11,523 nucleotides of DNA from NCBI GenBank assembly GCA_043755815.1, contig JAYUSF010000297.1, positions 1 through 11,523 of the forward strand, written 5' to 3'. The translations under genes were made by a program, and so were the position numbers. This stretch comes from CAIWAH01 sp043755815 (GTDB lineage: Bacteria > Verrucomicrobiota > Verrucomicrobiia > Limisphaerales > UBA9464). The notes under the pieces were generated by a model. It was given only the letters and a program-made list of their open reading frames with translations, had not been told where the DNA came from and ran no database searches. Shown piece after piece: positions 7,418 to 11,523 of this stretch; position 1 is the first letter of the stretch; each line of letters starts with the position of its first letter.

Positions 7418-9322
7418 ATGAACCCTTCGCCTCATCGATTCACCGAATGGCAAGCGGGAAACTCGCTTAGCCTGATGTTGCTGGCGTTGGCCCTGTGGGT
7501 TGGCAACGGGCGTCAAGCCACCGCAGCCGTGCTGCTTTCCGATGGATTTTCGGGCTCAGTCATCAATTCGGACGTCTGGGAGGCCATCACCTTGAATCCC
7601 GGCTCCAGCGTGTCTGTAGCAGATGGGATTGCGTTGCTGACAGATCGCGGGCGGTTGTCGCCCAAGGGCGAATTTGATGCTGTCGAAATTCGAGGCCGCG
7701 CCAAGTTCACCCAATCACCGTCCGACGTGTTTAAAATTACCCTCAGGACTGACGGCAGTCTCATTAACAACCAGTATCTTGAGTCCGCGAACGGTATCGT
7801 TGTCGGAATCACTTCGAGTTCTAACTGGGACAGTGACGCGAGCCGTAACGTCACGGTCGATGAGCCTGGAAGAGCACAGAATGTCGGAGGTGTTCAACTG
7901 CCAATGGGAGTGTTCTTCGACTTCCGAATTGTCGATTCAGGAGGACAGATCAATGTGTATGTTGGCGACCTCTCGAATCCACTTGTGACCTGGAGCAGCC
8001 AATCACGCTGGGGTAACCGCATCACCTTCTATAACCGGGAACGCATCGGCGGCATCCACCACGGCACGGCCTTTGACTACATCGAGGTCAGTTCAATTTC
8101 GCCTCGCATCGTCCAGCAGCCGAAGCCTGTCGAAGTTCCGCTTGGAGGCTCGGCCGAGTTTGAAGTGAACGCAGAAGGCGTAGGCCAGTTGCGATACCAA
8201 TGGCGTTTCAACGGCGCGCGAATCATTGGAGCGACCAACGCCACCCTGCCAATCGGCGGAATCTCCGCTCTAGATGAAGGCGAATACACCGTCCAAGTCA
8301 CTGATGACGACGGCTCAGTGGTCAGCGAGCCAGCGCGTCTGATTCTACTCAAGGACACCGATAGCGACGGCCTTAGCGACAACTACGAGCGAGGAGCCGG
8401 ACGCTACGAAATCGTAACTGGAAATTTCAGTTGGCAGGAGGCCAAGGCAGATGCAAAGGGCAAAGGTGGACATCTTGCCACCATAACAAGTCCAGAAGAG
8501 TGGTCCTACCTGACTGGACAATTCGGAAATTCTCTCCTCCGTCTGTATTTGGGGGCGAGCGATCAAGCATCCGAGGGTGTTTGGGAGTGGGTCACTGGCG
8601 AACCATTTCGCTATACCCGGTGGGGCTCCGGTCAGCCAGATAATGCAGGTGGTCTCCAACACTACCTTTGGCTACATCCCGATGGCTCGGGTTGGGATGA
8701 TTTTGCTTCTGTGCCTGGAGGCGATGCGGCGGTCATGGGCTATTTACTTGAACGTGGTTTTTTCACTGACCCTAACAACCCCGATTCCGATGGCGATGGC
8801 TTCAATGATGGCGTCGAAGTTTCGGCTGGAAGCATCCCGACCGATGCGACCAGTAAGCCTTTGCCCAAGTTTATCGCCCTGCCAGCCAACCAAACGGTGA
8901 CCAACGGTGCCGCAGTGACGTTTTCAGTCGGAGCATCCGGCTTTGGGCCGATCAGCTTTAAGTGGCAGCACAACGGAGTTGAACTTGCGACAGAGACCAA
9001 CTCGACCCTGACACTGCCCGAAATTATCCGAGAAGATGCCGGGGCCTACACGGTCACCGCGAGTAATCCGGCCGGCTCCGTGACTAGTCCGGCGGCTCAC
9101 CTTGTCGTCACGCCGTTGACGGAACTGGAACTTTTGGCGGGGGATTTCGTGCTCGTGCGTATCCATGACATCCGTTCCGGTCCGTGGCGGGTGGAGCGTT
9201 CGGAGGATTTGCTGACGTGGGAGTCAATCGGCACCGCTACCTTCGGCAACGGCGTGAGTGCTCTGCTCGACACGGCCAGCCAAGGTGTCGGGCGGAAGTT
9301 TTACCGAGCGGTATCGCCGTGA
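7418..9322 (+). CDS. Exported Ig / C-type lectin / Ca-repeat mosaic protein
   Basis: The ATG at 7418 gives 634 residues and is chosen because it directly precedes a signal peptide (hydrophobic LSLMLLALALWVG, likely cleavage near ATAA at about 37). Order: a jelly-roll-like domain (about 40-228, starting VLLSDGFSGS); Ig-like 1 (230-310, with YQWRFNG and DEGEYTV); a Ca-loop DTDSDGLSD (313-321); a C-type lectin-like domain (about 330-445, with FSWQEAKADA, GGHLATITS, WEWVTGEPF, QPDN at 406-409 and GWDDF); another Ca-loop, NNPDSDGDGFND (453-464); Ig-like 2 (about 480-565, with DAGAYTV); and a C-terminal module ending KFYRAVSP. The protein contains no cysteine, so its Ig and lectin folds lack their usual disulfides. 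A carbohydrate-binding or adhesive role outside the cell is inferred from the folds; the ligand is unknown. GC content is visibly lower than in its neighbours, which suggests acquisition. Its start is 112 bases after mqnE. Confidence 0.9.
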   Translation: MNPSPHRFTEWQAGNSLSLMLLALALWVGNGRQATAAVLLSDGFSGSVINSDVWEAITLNPGSSVSVADGIALLTDRGRLSPKGEFDAVEIRGRAKFTQSPSDVFKITLRTDGSLINNQYLESANGIVVGITSSSNWDSDASRNVTVDEPGRAQNVGGVQLPMGVFFDFRIVDSGGQINVYVGDLSNPLVTWSSQSRWGNRITFYNRERIGGIHHGTAFDYIEVSSISPRIVQQPKPVEVPLGGSAEFEVNAEGVGQLRYQWRFNGARIIGATNATLPIGGISALDEGEYTVQVTDDDGSVVSEPARLILLKDTDSDGLSDNYERGAGRYEIVTGNFSWQEAKADAKGKGGHLATITSPEEWSYLTGQFGNSLLRLYLGASDQASEGVWEWVTGEPFRYTRWGSGQPDNAGGLQHYLWLHPDGSGWDDFASVPGGDAAVMGYLLERGFFTDPNNPDSDGDGFNDGVEVSAGSIPTDATSKPLPKFIALPANQTVTNGAAVTFSVGASGFGPISFKWQHNGVELATETNSTLTLPEIIREDAGAYTVTASNPAGSVTSPAAHLVVTPLTELELLAGDFVLVRIHDIRSGPWRVERSEDLLTWESIGTATFGNGVSALLDTASQGVGRKFYRAVSP

Positions 9323-9397
9323 TAAAAGCGATGTAGCCTTCGCTTACGTCCTCGAACCGAATCTCGCCACCGCCGTATTCCTGAGTAAGCTCCCGCC

Positions 9398-9646
9398 GTG
9401 AGCCGTTCCGCCAGTCCGCTTCAACGAACGATCAAGGCCGTGGTCCGCCCCGGCAACGAGTCGGGCTACGTCGCCGAGTGTGTGGAGATCGCCGTGGTCA
9501 CGCAGGGGGAAACGCTGGACGCGGTCACCGCCAACCTGCGCTAGGCGGTGAGCCTGCATCTCGACGGGGAGGATCTCGCCGCGCTCGGGCTGGCTTCGAA
9601 TCCCACCCTACTCGACACGCTGGAGCTTGAACCGGCGTATGCCTAA
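9398..9646 (+). pseudogene. hicB: HicB-family antitoxin, broken by in-frame TAG
   Basis: Reading from GTG 9398 gives a HicB-like protein: RTIKAVVRPGNESGYVAEC, then VEIAVVTQGETLDAVTANLR. A TAG stop at 9542-9544 interrupts it, and the same frame then continues as AVSLHLDGEDLAALGLASN and TLLDTLELEPAYA to TAA at 9644. In intact relatives the broken position is usually Glu ('NLREAV'), so one G-to-T change (GAG to TAG) would explain it. HicB proteins neutralise the HicA mRNA interferase and repress their own operon. The usual start just before 'RTIKA' is also absent (the codon is CAA), so the upstream GTG is the only plausible start. The family call rests on recalled conserved stretches. Both halves keep the frame, so the nonsense change is recent or the second half was never shifted. 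Confidence 0.8.
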
Positions 9647-9671
9647 GCTCCGCCGCCTGTCCGGCCCATGA
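9639..9671 (+). pseudogene. hicA: HicA toxin remnant, only the first codons left
   Basis: An ATG at 9639 overlaps the end of the hicB frame (ATGCCTAA), which is the translational-coupling arrangement typical of hicB-hicA pairs. It encodes MPKLRRLSG, the usual HicA N-terminus, then Pro and a TGA at 9669. None of the three downstream frames continues with the HicA core (the GSH-containing stretch with the catalytic His), and the stop of the convergent mqnP gene comes only 22 bases later. The toxin has therefore lost about five-sixths of its length, most simply by a deletion. No toxin activity is expected. The call depends on position and nine residues, so it is strong only in combination with the hicB relic. 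Confidence 0.68.
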
Positions 9672-9693
9672 AGGTGTTTGGTCCTGTTCCCGC

Positions 9694-10635
9694 TCAATAC
9701 CACCGCAGCCGGAACCACGGGAGCAGCACCTCGCTCAACGTGACCGCGAGGAACACGCAACTGACCACCCCGTTGAGCTTGAAGAAGGCCACGTTGATCG
9801 CCACCGGATCACGGCGGCGGCGGGCGATGACGTGTTCCAGCAGCAGCAGGCCTAGGATCAGCGTCAGGCCAATCCAGTAGGCGAGGCGGAACGCGCACAG
9901 CGCCCCGAACAGCACCAGCGCGGCCCACATGAACAGGTGCGCCAGGAAGGCGACGCCCAGCGCGTTCATCGGACCCCAACGGACCACCAGCGAACGCAGC
10001 CCGTGCTGGCGGTCGAACTCGTAGTCCTGAGTCGCGTAGATGATGTCGAAGCCGATCAGCCAGAGCAGGACCGCCACCGCCAGGGTCAGCGGCACGAAGG
10101 CGCCGAAGCGCAGTGCCTTGATCCCGGTGCTGCCCGCGACCTCCGGCAGCCAGTTAAACTGTCCCTCCACCGCCAGCCACGCGCCGATCGGTGCGAGCGC
10201 CAGCGCGATTCCCAGCCACACGTGGGTGAAGTCGGTGAAGCGTTTCGTGAGCGAATAGAAGCACACGAAGAACAACGCCACGGGCGAAAGTTTGAAGCAC
10301 AACGGATTCAAACCCCAGGCGGCAGCGACGAAGCCCAGCGCGCTCAACCCACAAAGGACAACCGCGCTCGCGAGGCTCACCTCACCCGTAACCAGATGCC
10401 GGCCCTTGGTGCGCGGATTCAGGGCGTCGAACTTGCGGTCCACGATCCGGTTGAACGCCATCGCACACGTGCGCGCACAGACCATCGCGGCCAGAACCAG
10501 CAGGAAGACGCGCCAACCGGGCCAGCCGTTGTTTTCCCGGGCAGCCACGATCATCGCGGCCAGCGCGAACGGGAGCGCGAACACGGTGTGGCTCAGCTTA
10601 ACGAAGCTGCCCCACTTGAAGAGAGTCGAGACCAT
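9694..10635 (-). CDS. mqnP: UbiA-type prenyltransferase of menaquinone pathway (MqnP)
   Basis: This integral-membrane aromatic prenyltransferase attaches an isoprenoid tail to the 1,4-dihydroxy-6-naphthoate formed by the futalosine route; that substrate is inferred from the pathway neighbours. The 313 residues carry both UbiA Asp-rich motifs: N62-x3-D66-x3-D70 (NRIVDRKFD) and D204-x3-D208 (QDYEFDRQHGLRS, preceded by GFDIIYAT). These bind the Mg-diphosphate. About eight or nine hydrophobic segments alternate with short loops. ATG at 10635 is preferred because the conserved KWGSFVKLSHTVFALPFA begins six residues later. An in-frame TTG at 10695 would add 20 residues without family character. The gene follows mqnM in the same direction with an 81-base gap, so an operon is likely. 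UbiA itself (4-hydroxybenzoate as substrate) is the alternative; the mqnE neighbour favours MqnP. Confidence 0.88.
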   Translation of the reverse strand: MVSTLFKWGSFVKLSHTVFALPFALAAMIVAARENNGWPGWRVFLLVLAAMVCARTCAMAFNRIVDRKFDALNPRTKGRHLVTGEVSLASAVVLCGLSALGFVAAAWGLNPLCFKLSPVALFFVCFYSLTKRFTDFTHVWLGIALALAPIGAWLAVEGQFNWLPEVAGSTGIKALRFGAFVPLTLAVAVLLWLIGFDIIYATQDYEFDRQHGLRSLVVRWGPMNALGVAFLAHLFMWAALVLFGALCAFRLAYWIGLTLILGLLLLEHVIARRRRDPVAINVAFFKLNGVVSCVFLAVTLSEVLLPWFRLRWY

Positions 10636-10716
10636 GGGTGTGTAGTGACCGAAACCTGCGCCAGCAGCTTCGGGAGTTCCGGCGGCTGTGTTCAAGGTCC
10701 GAAGTTTTCACCTTCT

Positions 10717-11274
10717 TCACTCCGGCTCCTCGCACCAGCGATGAGTGAGGCTGTGCGCCACTCCGAGATGGTCCAACACCCGAGACACGACGGTGTCGGC
10801 CACCGCTTCGACCGTGACGGGACGATGGTAGAACGAGGGGTTGGCCGGCAGGATCATCGCGCCGGCTTGGAGCAGCAGTTCGAAGTTCTTCACGTGAACG
10901 AGCGACAGCGGGGTCTCCCGCGGCACCAGGATGAGCTTGCGCCGTTCCTTCAGCATCACGTCGGCGCAGCGCAGCAGGGAATCGGAACTCACGCCGTGCG
11001 CGATGCGGCCCAGGGTGCCCATGCTGCACGGGATCACCACCATCACGTCCGGCGGATTCGAGCCGCTGGCGAACGGCAGGTTCATCGAGCGATGGCTGTG
11101 CTGCCGCACACCGTCGCGCAGACGCAAGCCATCCGGCAATTCGGTCGCCAGCACCTGCGGCGCGTATTGGCTCAGCATCACGTGCACCTCGTGAACCGCC
11201 GGATCGAGCTGGTCCAGCAGCCGCTGTGCGTAGAGCGAGCCGCTGGCGCCCGTGATGGCGACGAGTAAACGCAT
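10717..11274 (-). CDS. mqnM: Flavin prenyltransferase, UbiX/MqnM family
   Basis: UbiX-family enzymes transfer a dimethylallyl group to FMN to make prenylated FMN, the cofactor of UbiD-type decarboxylases. In the futalosine pathway this pair is called MqnM and MqnL, and MqnL is not in the window. The 185-residue length fits the family. Visible features are the N-terminal flavin-binding stretch AITGASGSLYAQRLL (GASG at 9-12), VVIPCSMGTLGRIAHGVSSD (79-98), the loop LVPRETPLSLVHVKN (116-130), and PANPSFYHRPVTVE (143-156) with the active-site-region Tyr149. ATG at 11274 is chosen because the beta-strand MRLLVAITGA starts there; the upstream in-frame extension to 11379 has no family character. A biochemically similar PAD1-type role is possible, but the adjacent UbiA homologue and nearby mqnE support menaquinone synthesis. 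Confidence 0.9.
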   Translation of the reverse strand: MRLLVAITGASGSLYAQRLLDQLDPAVHEVHVMLSQYAPQVLATELPDGLRLRDGVRQHSHRSMNLPFASGSNPPDVMVVIPCSMGTLGRIAHGVSSDSLLRCADVMLKERRKLILVPRETPLSLVHVKNFELLLQAGAMILPANPSFYHRPVTVEAVADTVVSRVLDHLGVAHSLTHRWCEEPE

Positions 11275-11480
11275 GGGCCGACTATGGACCGGACCCGTTG
11301 GAAAGCCAGCGACCACGCCGACCAGCACAGTCCTGCTTGGAATTTGGAAATCAGGAATGTGGGTATGCACGTTACTCAAGTTGCCCCCACCGGCGGTGGT
11401 TTGGCGGGCGGAGCGCCGCGCAACACCCGGGATTGCTCAATAGGTATTGATAAGTGCGGTGGGCTTGGCAGGCTTGGGGC
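11275..11480. other. Divergent intergenic region, no gene recognised
   Basis: This stretch lies between the divergent starts of mqnM and the zinc-ribbon gene and should hold both promoters. I see no convincing -35/-10 pair or strong hairpin. Small frames here continue into neighbouring genes or lack family character. Near the right side a GGTATTGATAAGTG stretch at 11443 may be the tip of an insertion sequence. Confidence 0.4.
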
Positions 11481-11523
11481 ATGAAGTGTCAGCATTGTGG
11501 CAGTGCAGCGGTGGTGAAGAACG
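11481..11523 (+). CDS. Zinc-ribbon protein N-terminus, 3'-truncated; possible IS1-type InsA
   Basis: ATG at 11481 opens a frame that runs off the window after MKCQHCGSAAVVKN. The CxxCGS pattern is a zinc-ribbon knuckle. The combination of a start-proximal CxxCGS followed by VVKN resembles the N-terminus of IS1-family InsA proteins from environmental bacteria, which continue with a '(K)NG..G.QRY.C' stretch. Only 14 residues are visible, so this is a suggestion; other short zinc-ribbon proteins begin the same way. The upstream sequence starting GGTATTGATAAG at 11443 would be about the right distance for an IS1-type left end. Confidence 0.45.
   Translation, partial: MKCQHCGSAAVVKN

Noticed and set aside
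9326..9345. AAGCGA/TCGCTT inverted repeat as a terminator after the lectin-type gene
   Set aside because: Only 6 bp of stem with an 8-base loop and no T-run; weak support.
9542..9544. TAG in hicB as a recoded sense codon
   Set aside because: No recoding signal is visible, the partner toxin is also destroyed, and no other gene here uses in-frame TAG. A nonsense change is simpler.
10636..10695. TTG start for mqnP placed close to the mqnM stop
   Set aside because: The 20 added residues are Gly/Ala-rich and outside family similarity. An AAGAAGG stretch exists but lies about 15 bases from the TTG, too far for a good start.
9937..11268. Long plus-strand frame opposite mqnP and mqnM
   Set aside because: Its product is rich in Arg, Gln and His without any family character, while the minus strand shows both UbiA motifs and the UbiX flavin-binding stretch.

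Overview
The window looks like a high-GC bacterial chromosome of the phylum Verrucomicrobiota, probably a Pedosphaera/Limisphaerales-type lineage. This is inferred from three things: large secreted proteins built from lamin-tail, CotH, immunoglobulin-like and C-type-lectin modules ending in a 'FYR-V-P' tail; a futalosine-type menaquinone pathway; and weak or absent Shine-Dalgarno sequences. No rRNA, tRNA or CRISPR array was seen.

Layout. (1) Positions 1-5568 hold the 3' part of a giant exported mosaic protein whose start lies outside the window. Its order is a galactose-binding-like end, two Ig-like repeats, a lamin-tail domain (LTD), a chitobiase-C-like domain, a CotH-type kinase fold, a second chitobiase-C-like domain, five more LTDs, Ca-binding thrombospondin-3-like loops and a C-terminal module. 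(2) Positions 5587-5680 are a dense cluster of five consecutive short hairpins. (3) A small putative lipoprotein gene (5763-6053) precedes mqnE (6127-7305). (4) Positions 7418-9322 encode a second exported mosaic protein (jelly-roll, Ig, a C-type lectin domain nested in a Ca-binding repeat, Ig), in DNA of clearly lower GC. (5) Positions 9398-9671 are a dead hicB-hicA toxin-antitoxin relic: hicB carries an in-frame TAG and hicA keeps only its first nine or ten codons. (6) On the minus strand, mqnM/ubiX (11274-10717) is followed by mqnP/ubiA (10635-9694). (7) At the right edge a zinc-ribbon protein gene begins at 11481. It may be the left end of an IS1-type insertion sequence.

Functionally, mqnE, mqnP and mqnM belong to one pathway. 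MqnE makes aminofutalosine from the chorismate-derived enolpyruvyl benzoate. MqnP prenylates the later naphthoate. MqnM/UbiX makes the prenylated flavin needed by the UbiD-type decarboxylase (MqnL), which is not in the window. They form a convergent locus interrupted by the low-GC exported-protein gene and the hicBA relic, which suggests that the gap between them is a landing site for foreign DNA. The two exported proteins share a C-terminal tail and are probably displayed or released by the same route.
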